A DNA stretch of 64,000 nt from Lachnospiraceae bacterium (GCA_030526245.1 JAUNDD010000003.1:25680-89679), one strand, 5' to 3'. Positions 8,210 to 16,498 are shown, numbered from the stretch's first letter. The notes: generated by a model from the sequence alone, not told the origin. A program made the numbers and translations.

Positions 8210-9190
8210 ATGAAGATCGGAATTTTAGGATATGGTAACCTTGGTAAAGGCGTTGAGAGTGCAGTTCGTCAGAACCCGGATATGGAGCTGACCTGCATCC
8301 TGACCAGAAGAGATCCGGCCAGCGTAAAGCCGGTTACCGAGGGCGTAAAGGTTTATTCGGTGAACGATATCGAAAAGTTCAAGGATGAGATCGATGTACT
8401 GGTGATCTGTGGCGGTTCCGCAACCGACCTGCCGAAGCAGACTCCGGAGTATGCAAAGTACTTCAATGTAATCGACAGCTTCGATACCCATGCCAGAATT
8501 CCGGAGCATTTCGCAAACGTAGATGCAGCGGCAAAGGAAAGCGGTCATACCGCGCTGATCTCCTGCGGCTGGGATCCGGGTATGTTCTCTCTGATGAGAC
8601 TGTATGGCAGCTGCGTTCTGCCGGAAGGAAATGATTATACCTTCTGGGGCAAGGGTGTCAGCCAGGGTCATTCCGATGCGATCCGTCGCGTAGAGGGTGT
8701 TAAGAACGGCAAGCAGTATACCATTCCGGTGGATGCTGCGCTGGAAGCTGTTCGTTCCGGCCAGAATCCGGAGCTGACCACCAGAGAGAAGCACACCAGA
8801 GAGTGCTTTGTGGTAGCAGAAGAGGGCGCTGATCTGGCTAAGATCGAGAGCGAGATCAAGAATATGCCGAACTACTTCGCTGACTACGATACCACGGTTC
8901 ATTTCATCTCTCAGGAAGAGTTTGATGCAAACCACAGCGAGATCCCCCACGGCGGTTTCGTATTCCGTACCGGTGTGACCGGCTTCAACAAGGAGCATAA
9001 GCACGTGATCGAGTACAGACTGAACCTGGATTCCAATCCGGAGTTCACCTCCTCTGTCATCCTGGCCTTTGCCCGTGCCGTTAACCGCCTGGCTAAGGAA
9101 GGACAGACCGGTTGCAAGACCGTATTCGATATCGCACCGGCTTACTTAAGCCCGCTGTCCGGCGATGAGTTAAGAGCACACATGCTGTAA
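8210..9190 (+). CDS. ddh: meso-Diaminopimelate D-dehydrogenase
   Basis: NADPH-dependent one-step conversion of tetrahydrodipicolinate plus ammonia to meso-diaminopimelate, for lysine and peptidoglycan synthesis. The 326-residue protein starts MKIGILGYGNLGKGVE (Rossmann GxGxxG) and carries the family segments CGGSATDLPKQTPEYAKYFNVIDSFD-like (residues about 71-96), ISCGWDPGMFSLMRLY and FWGKGVSQGHSDAIRR, as in Clostridium and Corynebacterium enzymes. ATG 8210 follows AAGAGGAG; the in-frame ATG at 8132 has no good site. Monocistronic with its own terminator. Its presence means the cell can bypass the acylated DAP branches. Confidence 0.95.
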   Translation: MKIGILGYGNLGKGVESAVRQNPDMELTCILTRRDPASVKPVTEGVKVYSVNDIEKFKDEIDVLVICGGSATDLPKQTPEYAKYFNVIDSFDTHARIPEHFANVDAAAKESGHTALISCGWDPGMFSLMRLYGSCVLPEGNDYTFWGKGVSQGHSDAIRRVEGVKNGKQYTIPVDAALEAVRSGQNPELTTREKHTRECFVVAEEGADLAKIESEIKNMPNYFADYDTTVHFISQEEFDANHSEIPHGGFVFRTGVTGFNKEHKHVIEYRLNLDSNPEFTSSVILAFARAVNRLAKEGQTGCKTVFDIAPAYLSPLSGDELRAHML

Positions 9191-9206
9191 AAATACGAGA
9201 AATTCA

Positions 9207-9239
9207 GGAGTCTGTCCTTCGGGGCAGGCTCCTTTTTTC
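9207..9239 (+). terminator. Intrinsic terminator after ddh
   Basis: GGAGTCTGTCC, TTCG loop, GGGCAGGCTCC (two wobbles), T6. Confidence 0.92.
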
Positions 9240-9244
9240 ATCTC

Positions 9245-9452
9245 GTAGGAAATTCAGCCTGGAATTTCCCGTGAGGCCGATATAAATAAGGGTAAATATC
9301 CGGATAAACGCCGCAAAGCGGCTGGCGTGCTTTGCACGCTTTGTCCTTTCATAGGAAATTCCGGTTGGAATTTCCTATGGGCCCGATATAAAATCGGGCA
9401 AATATCCGAACAACCGCCACAAAGCGGCTAGAGTGCAAAGCACGCTTTGTCC
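9245..9452. repeat. Dispersed repeat family B, tandem pair at second locus
   Basis: Same two-unit structure as 2084-2281. The units at about 9290-9347 and 9395-9452 carry TAAATATCCGGATAAACGCC or CAAATATCCGAACAACCGCC, followed by the GCGGCT and GTGC..GCACGC palindromes. The CATAGGAAATTCC/GGAATTTCCTATG inverted repeat lies between them. Period about 105 nt. The two loci have diverged in the palindrome arms while keeping pairing. Confidence 0.78.
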
Positions 9453-9504
9453 TGGCCGGGCAATAACTGTCATTCCGTCAATAGCCAGTTATCTGAAAAT
9501 ATCG

Positions 9505-9510
9505 TATAAT
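9505..9510 (+). promoter_or_regulatory. -10 box of the PsiE-like gene
   Basis: CGTATAATAACGG; no convincing -35 at the right distance. A family D palindrome follows in the leader. Confidence 0.45.
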
Positions 9511-9531
9511 AACGGCAACAAATCTAATTTC

Positions 9532-9558
9532 GTTACAGTTCACCGGGTGGCCTGTAAC
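9532..9558. repeat. Family D palindrome in the PsiE-like leader
   Basis: GTTACAGTTCAC, 3-nt spacer, then GTGGCCTGTAAC, a slightly decayed right arm. It lies 20 nt upstream of the next start codon, close to AGGAGG. Confidence 0.7.
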
Positions 9559-9578
9559 AGGAGGCAGGAGGTGCAACT

Positions 9579-10025
9579 GTGAAAAAGATCAAGAGCTACA
9601 TCCCTCGCATCTGTGAAGCGCTGGAGCTGATGCTGGCGCTGCTGGTTATGGTGGGAATCGGTTTCAGCATTTACAATCTGATCTTCCGGACGGGGATGTT
9701 TGGAGGATTGCTAAACGGTGAAACGGGGTTTGTGGAGTTTCTGGAGCATGTGTTTACGATCGTGATCGGAATCGAGTTTCTGGAGATGCTTTGCCGACCT
9801 AATGCAGCCAATGTTCTGGAGGTGCTGATCTTCCTGGTGGCACGGCATATGATCATAGGCGAAAAGGTTTCGGTCATGCAGGATTTCCTGTCGGTGCTCA
9901 GTGTATGTCTGCTTTGCGTGGTACGTCGTTATCTGAGAATCAATCTGCGTAAGATCGAAAAGGAAGAAGCGCTGGAGCACGAACACGAGCTGGAGCATGC
10001 CCGTGAGATGAGCGAGGGCAAGTAG
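9579..10025 (+). CDS. PsiE-like small membrane protein
   Basis: 148-residue integral membrane protein with about four hydrophobic segments (ALELMLALLVMVGIGFSIY, FTIVIGIEFLEML, ANVLEVLIFLVARHMII, SVLSVCLLCVVRRYL) and a charged coiled C-terminal tail (EEALEHEHELEHAREM). The pattern resembles the phosphate-starvation-inducible PsiE family, whose function is unknown; this is a fold-level impression. GTG 9579 is the start, after GGAGGCAGGAGG. It is convergent with larC and shares one bidirectional terminator. No PhoP-type repeat was seen upstream. Confidence 0.6.
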   Translation: MKKIKSYIPRICEALELMLALLVMVGIGFSIYNLIFRTGMFGGLLNGETGFVEFLEHVFTIVIGIEFLEMLCRPNAANVLEVLIFLVARHMIIGEKVSVMQDFLSVLSVCLLCVVRRYLRINLRKIEKEEALEHEHELEHAREMSEGK

Positions 10026-10033
10026 GCTGCGCT

Positions 10034-10105
10034 TGTATGAATATGGTTGTTTTGCGGTTTGGCAGTGCCTGTATGAACATGATTGCTTTGCGGTTTGGCA
10101 TTGCC
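10034..10105. repeat. 36-nt tandem duplication after the PsiE-like gene
   Basis: Two adjacent units beginning TGTATGAATATGG and TGTATGAACATGA, each ending GGTTTGGCAnTGCC, with a handful of substitutions. Confidence 0.7.
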
Positions 10106-10184
10106 GAGGTGCGGGCCACGCTGTCAGGCGAAGTGTTTTGGCGGGCAGGAGCAGTCATGGAACTGCTTAAGATGAATAGAAACG

Positions 10185-10216
10185 AAAAAGAGGCTGATCT
10201 GCATCAGCCTCTTTTT
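10185..10216. terminator. Bidirectional terminator between PsiE-like gene and larC
   Basis: Perfect 14-bp stem AAAAAGAGGCTGAT / ATCAGCCTCTTTTT with a CTGC loop; T-runs on both strands. Confidence 0.93.
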
Positions 10217-10219
10217 GAA

Positions 10220-11749
10220 TCAGTGGATTTTAATGCCGGAGCGGGCCTCCTCCCGGAGACGGCAGTAGGTTTCTTCGAAGGGGAGATCTCTGCTGCGGCA
10301 CAGTGCCGCCACGGATTCATATTCCGGGTAGGCGTAGGTCTGATCGTTATGATGGCAGACCTTGAGGCGAACCGGGCCCAGCGAGGAGTAAAAATCCAGA
10401 CTTTCACGGCGCAGGCAGTCGCGCTCCATGGTTGTTTTGCGAATGCCGATGGTGGAGGTATGCGCAAAGATCAGTGCCTCCAGGGCCGGAGCCTGATCTT
10501 CGGTGCACAGCACGCTGACCAGCCAGGCCGGACGGTTCTTTTTCATGAAGATGGGGGTGTAGAATACATCCCGCGCTCCGGCGGCAAACAGCTTATCCAT
10601 CAGAAAGCCCAAGGCTTCGCCGGTGCAGTCGTCGATATTGGTCTCCAGCTTCAGGATCGTATCGCCGGAGGTAAGCCCGCTGGAAAAATCCGGGGCGGAA
10701 GGAAGCGTATCGCCGAAGCAAAGCCCGCTGGAAAAATCCGGGGTGGAAGGAAGCGTGTCAGCGGAGTTAAGGCCATTCGAAGGAGCCAAACTGGAAGGAA
10801 TGGTGCAGATCGAGGTATCCTCCAGCAGCATGGCGCGCAGATACCCGCAGGTTTCGTAATCACGTTTGCCGCTTCCATAACCGGTTTTCAGAATGCGGAA
10901 ATGGGCGGGAAGCTGACGGTCCGTGCGGATCGCAGCGGCGATGGCGGCACCGGTGGGGGTCACCAGCTCACCCTGGATGGGAAGGATCTGAAGATCGAGC
11001 CCCTGTGAGGCGGCGATGGAGGCCACGGCGGGTACCGGAATCGGAAGAAGTCCGTGACGGCAGCGGATCTGGCCGGTGCCTTCCGCCAGATGGGTGATCA
11101 CCACCCGGTCGGGTTTCAGGTCATCCAGACAGATGGCGGCAGCGGCGATATCCACGATGGAATCGACGGCGCCGACTTCGTGGAAATGCACCTGATTCAG
11201 GGGCAGTCCGTGCACATCGGCTTCGGCCCGGGCTACGATGGTAAAGATCTGCTCAGCCAGGGTCAGTGCGCCCGGCGTCAACTGACCGGCACGGAGGATG
11301 GTAAGCACATCCTGCAGATTGCGCCCATGAGGGGTATGTTCGTGATGGTGCGGCGCGGAATGCGTCGGATTCTGCTCGTGGCTGTGATGATGCGACGCAG
11401 AAGAATCTGAATGGTGCGCCGATGTGTGATGATGTGTCATCGAATGATCTTCACTATGCGGGCATGCGGCCTGGTGACCGGCCTGAGATGCCGCGCCGGT
11501 TCCATGCAGATAGTGCATATTGTGGTCAAGGCCCTCCGGATCGTCCTGCAGACGTACCAGGAAATCACAGCAGCGAATCGCACTGCGGGTACGGTGGCTG
11601 ATCTCGATCTCGTAGTCCATCAGGGGCAGAGAGGCCAGCGCTGTACGCAGGATCTGTTCATTGGCACCCAGATCCAGCAGGGCTGCCACGGTCATATCGC
11701 CGCTGATACCGGCGGAGCAATCAAAATACAGTGTTTTTAAACCAGACAT
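10220..11749 (-). CDS. larC: Nickel-pincer cofactor nickel insertase LarC, single-chain form
   Basis: CTP-dependent cyclometallase that inserts nickel into the pincer cofactor used by lactate racemase LarA and relatives. The 509-residue protein keeps the LarC1 half (LYFDCSAGISGDMTVAALLDLGA at 7-29, HFHEVGAVDSIVD at 188-200, GELVTPTGAAI) and the LarC2 half from about 365 (LKLETNIDDCTGEALG, FMKKNRPAWLVSVL). Both are in one frame; in Lactiplantibacillus the halves are joined by programmed frameshifting. Residues 76-142 are a His-rich, probably metal-sequestering insertion. A 16-residue repeat (DTLPSxPDFSSGL) fills the LarC1/LarC2 linker. The start is ATG 11749, with GGAG 6 nt upstream. No larA, larB or larE lies in the window. 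Confidence 0.9.
   Translation of the reverse strand: MSGLKTLYFDCSAGISGDMTVAALLDLGANEQILRTALASLPLMDYEIEISHRTRSAIRCCDFLVRLQDDPEGLDHNMHYLHGTGAASQAGHQAACPHSEDHSMTHHHTSAHHSDSSASHHHSHEQNPTHSAPHHHEHTPHGRNLQDVLTILRAGQLTPGALTLAEQIFTIVARAEADVHGLPLNQVHFHEVGAVDSIVDIAAAAICLDDLKPDRVVITHLAEGTGQIRCRHGLLPIPVPAVASIAASQGLDLQILPIQGELVTPTGAAIAAAIRTDRQLPAHFRILKTGYGSGKRDYETCGYLRAMLLEDTSICTIPSSLAPSNGLNSADTLPSTPDFSSGLCFGDTLPSAPDFSSGLTSGDTILKLETNIDDCTGEALGFLMDKLFAAGARDVFYTPIFMKKNRPAWLVSVLCTEDQAPALEALIFAHTSTIGIRKTTMERDCLRRESLDFYSSLGPVRLKVCHHNDQTYAYPEYESVAALCRSRDLPFEETYCRLREEARSGIKIH
10656..10768. repeat. 48-nt in-frame tandem repeat in larC
   Basis: About 2.3 copies of a unit starting AAGCCCGCTGGAAAAATCCG (10673 and 10721); encodes the 16-residue linker repeat between the two LarC domains. 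Confidence 0.8.
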
Positions 11750-11874
11750 AGAACACTCCAACTTATAATCATAGTCAATCTTATCGGAAAAATACATTCG
11801 GAAGTATTCTACTGTTCTTTGCGGTTTCTGACAAGGTTAAAGCGCAGGCCGCATTACGGCGATTGGCGTGATAG

Positions 11875-11932
11875 GTTACAGTTCAGGCGGCTGGATTCCG
11901 TGAGGTGTTTTGCCGCATATGCAGCAAGATTC
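11875..11932. repeat. Family D copy, reverse orientation, truncated
   Basis: GTTACAGTTCAGG followed by GGATTCCGTGAGGTGTTTTG and CCGCATATGCAGCA, the reverse complement of the right half of the copy at 3844-3906. It lies between larC and the small membrane gene. Confidence 0.65.
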
Positions 11933-11958
11933 AAAGGGGATCGAAATGCCTGTGAAAT

Positions 11959-11984
11959 GAAAAAAGCATGGCCGCTGGCCATGC
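11959..11984 (-). terminator. Terminator of the small membrane protein gene
   Basis: On the minus strand: GCATGGCC, 3-nt loop, GGCCATGC, then T7. Confidence 0.9.
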
Positions 11985-11990
11985 TCGGGA

Positions 11991-12248
11991 TCAGGAAAAG
12001 TCGGAATGAGGTCCATTGTGAAATTCATGCCGGCAGGAGTACAAAAATACGATCAGACAGCCGATCAGGAAAGGATACCCCGCGAAGCAGATCAGCCAGT
12101 CGGTGGTGGAAAGGGCAAAGGAGCGGATGCAGAGCCACACAATGCAGCCGAGCAGAGCCAGGAGCAGACCGAAGATGAAAAAGGCTGCTTTGTATTTTGT
12201 CTGGGCTTTCCAGTTTTGATCGTCAATCATCGTCCATAAACGTTTCAT
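11991..12248 (-). CDS. Small two-helix membrane protein, unknown function
   Basis: 85 residues with two strong membrane segments (AAFFIFGLLLALLGCIVWLCI and TDWLICFAGYPFLIGCLIVFLY), and a His-containing C-terminus (CRHEFHNGPHSDFS). I do not recognise a family. The gene is real: GGGAGG precedes ATG at the right distance and a good terminator follows the stop. It is divergent from the Na/Pi cotransporter, and the shared region holds TTTACA-type repeats in both orientations. Joint phosphate control is therefore possible but unproven. Confidence 0.7.
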   Translation of the reverse strand: MKRLWTMIDDQNWKAQTKYKAAFFIFGLLLALLGCIVWLCIRSFALSTTDWLICFAGYPFLIGCLIVFLYSCRHEFHNGPHSDFS

Positions 12249-12364
12249 AAATACCTCCCGTCAGCGATGGTTCGCTTTTGACCCAGTATGCGGGCGGTAT
12301 GTAAAAGCTGAAACCCGGACATTGTAAAGAGAAGGTAAAATCTAACAATAGAAGGGACTGACTG

Positions 12365-12443
12365 TGTAAAGCTTTTGTAAATATACACAAATTTTACATG
12401 CATTTTACAAATTCCACCATTCGGATTTACAGACGGATATTAT
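12365..12443. promoter_or_regulatory. PhoP-box-like array and promoter upstream of the Na/Pi cotransporter
   Basis: Plus-strand hexamers TATACA (12382), TTTACA (12393), TTTACA (12404) and TTTACA (12426) all lie at multiples of 11 nt, the spacing of tandem PhoP half-sites in Gram-positive bacteria. Reverse-oriented TGTAAA at 12365 and 12376 is also 11 nt apart. TATTAT at 12438 serves as a -10; there is no good -35, as expected for an activated promoter. Confidence 0.65.
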
Positions 12444-12629
12444 GCTCGGTCTGAACCTTAAGAGGCAGGACATGCGAGAACTAAGCGTATTTGAGGGGAA
12501 AATCTGCAGGTCGGATCTGTGTGCTGCGGTACGGGCGGAAGGCCTGTTGTGAATAGTGATATGCGGCACACAGATGAATGGACCGCGCAGCCTGCCGGAT
12601 AAATGTATACTGTATAAATGAGGTAAGAA

Positions 12630-14423
12630 ATGGACATTTTCAGTGTTTTGACGATGGTGGGCGGTCTGGCCCTGTTCCTGTATGGCATGGATACCATGGG
12701 AGACGGCCTGGTAAGACTTTCGGGCGGAAAGCTGGAGAAGATTCTGGAAAAGCTGACGGAGAAACGCATCATGGCGCTGTTGCTGGGTGCTCTGGTAACG
12801 GCTGTGATCCAGTCCTCTTCGGCGACTACCGTCATGGTGGTAGGTTTTGTAAACTCCGGAATCATGAAGCTGACCCAGGCAGTGGGCGTGATCATGGGTG
12901 CCAACATTGGTACCACCATCACCTCCTGGATCTTATCCCTGGCGGGCATCAGCAGCAAGAATGTCTGGATCCGCCTGTTAAAGCCCAGCTCCTTTACACC
13001 GGTGCTGGCTGTGCTCGGCATCATTTTCCTGATGACCGGCAAGGATGGTTCCAAAAAGAAGATCACCGGCAACATCCTGCTGGGCTTTGCGGTTCTGATG
13101 TTTGGTATGGAGACCATGAGCGGCGCGGTGGCCCCGTTGAAAGAGAATGAAGCCTTTACGGGTATGCTGACCGCCTTCTCCAATCCGATCCTGGGTATGA
13201 TCGCCGGTGCGGTATTAACGGCCGTCATCCAGAGCTCCTCGGCCTCCGTTGGTATCCTGCAGGCCCTCTGCCTGTCCGGTGTGGTGAATTATTCGGCGGC
13301 GCTGCCCATCATCATGGGACAGAACATCGGTACCTGTGTAACGGCTTTGATCTCGGCCATCGGCTCGGGAAAGAATGCCAAGCGGGCTTCCTTTATCCAT
13401 CTGTATTTTAATCTGATCGGAACGGTGCTGTTTATGGCGGTATTCTATTCGATCAATGTATTTGTACCCTTTGCCTTCCTGAATCGACCGGCAACGGCCG
13501 CCGGTATTGCGGTGATCCACAGTGCCTTCAATATTGGATGCGCTCTGGTGCTTTTCCCCTTTGCCAATGGACTGGTGAAGTTTTCCTGCCTGACGGTACG
13601 GGATAAGCAGACCGGTCGTGGAGCAGGCGAAAAGGCAAAGGATATCCCGGTGCTGGCCGCGCTGGATGAGCGCTTCCTGGAAAGCCCGTCCTTTGCCATG
13701 CAGCTTTGCCGGAATGCGGTGGTAGAGATGGCGGCCTTTTCGAGACAGTCCATTGAGAAGGCCATGGATGTGCTGGAGGAATACGGCCAGGATAAGGTGA
13801 AAGCAGTCATTGAGCTGGAGCAGCTGGTGGACCGCTTTGAGGATGTGCTGGGTTCCTATCTGGTGAAGCTGGCCGGACATGATCTGAGCAAGAAGGACAG
13901 TCATCTGCTGTCCACCATGCTGCATGTGACCAGTGATATTGAACGTATCTCGGATCACGCGGTGAATATCGCCGAGTCGGCTCAGAAGCTGCACAATCAG
14001 GGGCTGGTGCTGACCGCCGAAGGAAAGAAAGAGCTGAAGGCGCTGTCCGGTGCCGTGCGGGATATTCTGAGTATGACCATCGAGGCCTTCTGCAGTGATG
14101 ATCTGGAGGCGGCGGCCGGCGTGGAACCGCTGGAGGAGGTCATCGATGATCTGGTGATGGAGATGAAGCAGCGGCATATCGTTCGCCTTCGAAAGGGAAT
14201 CTGCTCCATGGAGGCCGGCATTATCCTGGAGGATATCCTGACCAATTTCGAGCGTGTCTCGGATCACTGCTCCAATATCGCAGTGATTCAGATCAAGATG
14301 CCCACGGATGTGCTGGATCTGCATCGGTATGTGGACGTGACACTCAAGGAGAACGACCAGCATTTCCGGAGAGAGATCCTGCGGCTCAAGCAGGTGTACC
14401 AGCTGCCGGCGGTTGGCGTGTAA
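12630..14423 (+). CDS. Na+/phosphate cotransporter with C-terminal PhoU-like domain
   Basis: Membrane carrier of the NptA/Na-Pi cotransporter II family, 597 residues. The inverted repeat halves carry the hallmark VIQSSSATT (about residue 59) and VIQSSSASVG (about residue 198), followed by GANIGTT and GQNIGTC. Residues from about 345 form the PhoU-like helical bundle (ISDHAVNIAESA, VSDHCSNIAVI). ATG 12630 follows GAGGTAAG. The 5' leader is about 180 nt. The upstream hexamer array fits control by phosphate through PhoP. Phosphate is the likely substrate; some homologues move other anions. Confidence 0.9.
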   Translation: MDIFSVLTMVGGLALFLYGMDTMGDGLVRLSGGKLEKILEKLTEKRIMALLLGALVTAVIQSSSATTVMVVGFVNSGIMKLTQAVGVIMGANIGTTITSWILSLAGISSKNVWIRLLKPSSFTPVLAVLGIIFLMTGKDGSKKKITGNILLGFAVLMFGMETMSGAVAPLKENEAFTGMLTAFSNPILGMIAGAVLTAVIQSSSASVGILQALCLSGVVNYSAALPIIMGQNIGTCVTALISAIGSGKNAKRASFIHLYFNLIGTVLFMAVFYSINVFVPFAFLNRPATAAGIAVIHSAFNIGCALVLFPFANGLVKFSCLTVRDKQTGRGAGEKAKDIPVLAALDERFLESPSFAMQLCRNAVVEMAAFSRQSIEKAMDVLEEYGQDKVKAVIELEQLVDRFEDVLGSYLVKLAGHDLSKKDSHLLSTMLHVTSDIERISDHAVNIAESAQKLHNQGLVLTAEGKKELKALSGAVRDILSMTIEAFCSDDLEAAAGVEPLEEVIDDLVMEMKQRHIVRLRKGICSMEAGIILEDILTNFERVSDHCSNIAVIQIKMPTDVLDLHRYVDVTLKENDQHFRREILRLKQVYQLPAVGV

Positions 14424-14518
14424 ATACGCTGCGGATCGGCCGGTTCGATGCCGCAAGGTGTCTGGCTGAATGGGGGATAGAAACCCTGAGGTAGCAATAT
14501 AACAGAATATGAATGGTC

Positions 14519-14556
14519 AAAAGGCGGATTACCGGTAGAGGTGATCCGCCTTTTTC
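14519..14556 (+). terminator. Intrinsic terminator after the Na/Pi cotransporter
   Basis: AAAAGGCGGATTACC and GGTGATCCGCC form a long stem, followed by TTTTTC. Confidence 0.9.
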
Positions 14557-14707
14557 GGTATGTTAGGCGGTAGTTAGAAAGACTGGAGTCCAAGGACAGG
14601 AGCCGCGATGTGGCAGATGAGTGGAGCCGGGGAAAAGCACAGTCTGGTCAGAAACGACAGGTCAAACAGGGGATGAGTTCATATCGAATGCAGGAGGAGA
14701 GCAGAAT

Positions 14708-15340
14708 ATGAAGATACAAAGCATTTTTGATCCGGAATTTAAAGTGTACGGACAGATCGTGGATGGATACGATTTTTCGGAGCTGCTGAGCCGGCTGGAG
14801 GCCTGCGCCCCCATTCCGGAAGGAATCAGCTATGTGCCGGATGAGCCGGCCCTGCAGGAGCTTCCCATTGCCGGGCTGTTTTCACAGAATCTGTTTGGCG
14901 GCATGCCGGTACAGGTTGGCTGGGTCAGCGGACACAACACGAAGCTGAACTGTCTGGAATACCATCGGGACAGTGAGTACAATCTGGGAACCGAGGATTT
15001 TATCCTGCTGGTGGGTAAACGGGAACAGATGGAGGAGGACGGTACCTTCGATACCTCCCTGGTGAAGGCCTTTCGGGTACCAAAGGGTGTGATGGTGGAG
15101 ATCTTTGCCACGACCCTTCATTTCTGTCCCTGCGACAGTGATCCGAAGAAGGGCTTTTGCTGCCTGGCGCTGATGTCCAGGGGCTCGAATACAGAAAAGC
15201 CGGACATAGAGCCTGTCAGCCGGGAGGACCGGCTTCTCTATGCCCGGAACAAATGGCTGCTGGCCCATCCGGATTCGTTCCAGGCGGGGGATGGAGCCTT
15301 TGTGGGATTGAAGGGTGAGAATATTGACCTGGCGGACTGA
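14708..15340 (+). CDS. DUF4867 family protein
   Basis: 210-residue soluble protein matching the DUF4867 pattern: MKIQSIFDPEFKVYGQIVDGYDF at the start, GHNTKLNCLEYHRDSE near residue 77, and VPKGVMVEIFATTLHFCPC near residue 122. The conserved His/Glu residues (EYHRDSE, TLHFCPC) in a cupin-like layout suggest a metal-binding sugar-related enzyme, but no function is established to my knowledge. ATG 14708 follows AGGAGGAG. It lies convergent to the AraC gene next to the sugar-type operon, so a role with that system is plausible but unproven. Confidence 0.75.
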   Translation: MKIQSIFDPEFKVYGQIVDGYDFSELLSRLEACAPIPEGISYVPDEPALQELPIAGLFSQNLFGGMPVQVGWVSGHNTKLNCLEYHRDSEYNLGTEDFILLVGKREQMEEDGTFDTSLVKAFRVPKGVMVEIFATTLHFCPCDSDPKKGFCCLALMSRGSNTEKPDIEPVSREDRLLYARNKWLLAHPDSFQAGDGAFVGLKGENIDLAD

Positions 15341-15375
15341 ACAGCAGTCATGCGGCAGGATTGCTCCCGGCCACA

Positions 15376-16269
15376 TCACAACGGATTGGGCCGGGAGGCG
15401 GGCATCATTTCGTCCTGTACCAGCTTTTCGCGGAATTCGGTGGGAGAGATTCCCTTGACCTTCCGGAAGGCACGGTTGAAGGAGGAGATGCTGGTAAAGC
15501 CGCATTCAAAAGCAATATCGATGATCTTATGGCGGGAGCTCGCAAGCAGCGATCCCGCCTTTCTGATTCGCTCCGAGGTCAGATAGTCGATAAAGGTCAT
15601 CTCCGTGTAGTCCTTGAACAGATGGGAAAAATAGGACTTGCTGATGCCGATGTGCCGGGCTGCATCCTCCAGCGTGATCTGACTGGTGCAGTTGTCGGAG
15701 ATGTACATGCAGGCCTGGGCAATAAGCTTGGCCGTGCGGGACTGCTCGGATACGGACTCGGTGTCGCTTCCCGGATGGGTGGCCAGCAGCTGATAGCCCA
15801 GGCTGGCAAAAAACTGCATGAGCTTGGAAGCGAGCATCAGCTCCTTGAAGCTTTCATTGGACTCATAGATGGTAAACAGTGACTTGAACAGAAAGATCAG
15901 ATAGTCGCTGTCTGCATTGCGGGCCTCATAGGGGATACAGGGGTATCGTCCCAGAATGCGGGTGATGGTCTCAATCTCCTTAAAGGAGGAGAAAGAGGTC
16001 AGCGGAAACTGAATGATCAGGAAGGAGTCCTCGGACACATAGTTGATGGAGTGAAGATCTCCGGGCTGAAGAATGACCAGATCATTGACCTTCAGCCGGT
16101 AGTTTGTGAAGTTGACGCAGACCTCATTCCCGTCCGCCAGGCTCAGGAGCATCTCGGCAAAGGGATGCCAGTGGGATTTGTTCGCATAATCTGCACTGAT
16201 ATAGTGCGAAAAATTGAGCTTCTGGCCGTCCTGGAAGACGAGTTTTTCGTAGTGTTCGTATAATTGCAT
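15376..16269 (-). CDS. AraC-family transcriptional regulator
   Basis: 297-residue regulator with an N-terminal cupin-like ligand domain (SHWHPFAEMLLSLADG, LVILQPGDLHSINYV) and two C-terminal helix-turn-helix motifs at about 195-290 (SKSYFSHLFKDYTEMTFIDYL and IIDIAFECGFTSISSFNRAF). Probable local activator of the divergent operon at 16587, whose promoter has a good -10 but poor -35. ATG 16269 (MQLYEHYEK) is preferred to upstream in-frame codons because it begins the cupin domain, though its ribosome binding site (AAAGTGG, about 10 nt away) is weak. The gene end overlaps an inverted repeat at 15365-15399. Confidence 0.88.
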   Translation of the reverse strand: MQLYEHYEKLVFQDGQKLNFSHYISADYANKSHWHPFAEMLLSLADGNEVCVNFTNYRLKVNDLVILQPGDLHSINYVSEDSFLIIQFPLTSFSSFKEIETITRILGRYPCIPYEARNADSDYLIFLFKSLFTIYESNESFKELMLASKLMQFFASLGYQLLATHPGSDTESVSEQSRTAKLIAQACMYISDNCTSQITLEDAARHIGISKSYFSHLFKDYTEMTFIDYLTSERIRKAGSLLASSRHKIIDIAFECGFTSISSFNRAFRKVKGISPTEFREKLVQDEMMPASRPNPL

Positions 16270-16492
16270 AGCTATAAAACCACTTTCTGATAGCAATGTC
16301 GTAGATTGTGCTTTGGAAATGACAGTATTGTAGCATTTCGCTGTGCATATTTCCATATCAAAATGGCGGCACGTGTACAAAAAGCCACTATTTGAAGAAA
16401 CGCTGAAGTCATGCTTGGATGAAAAGATAAACTTAGCAATATCTGCACAGGTCTATCGAAAGAAGTAAAAAACAAGCGGCGTAAGGATTGAC

Positions 16493-16498
16493 TATAAT
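16493..16498 (+). promoter_or_regulatory. -10 box of the VOC/isomerase/ABC operon
   Basis: TATAAT with no recognisable -35 at 16-18 nt, consistent with an activator-dependent promoter. The rest of the 317-nt AraC/operon spacer shows nothing else I can name. Confidence 0.5.
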
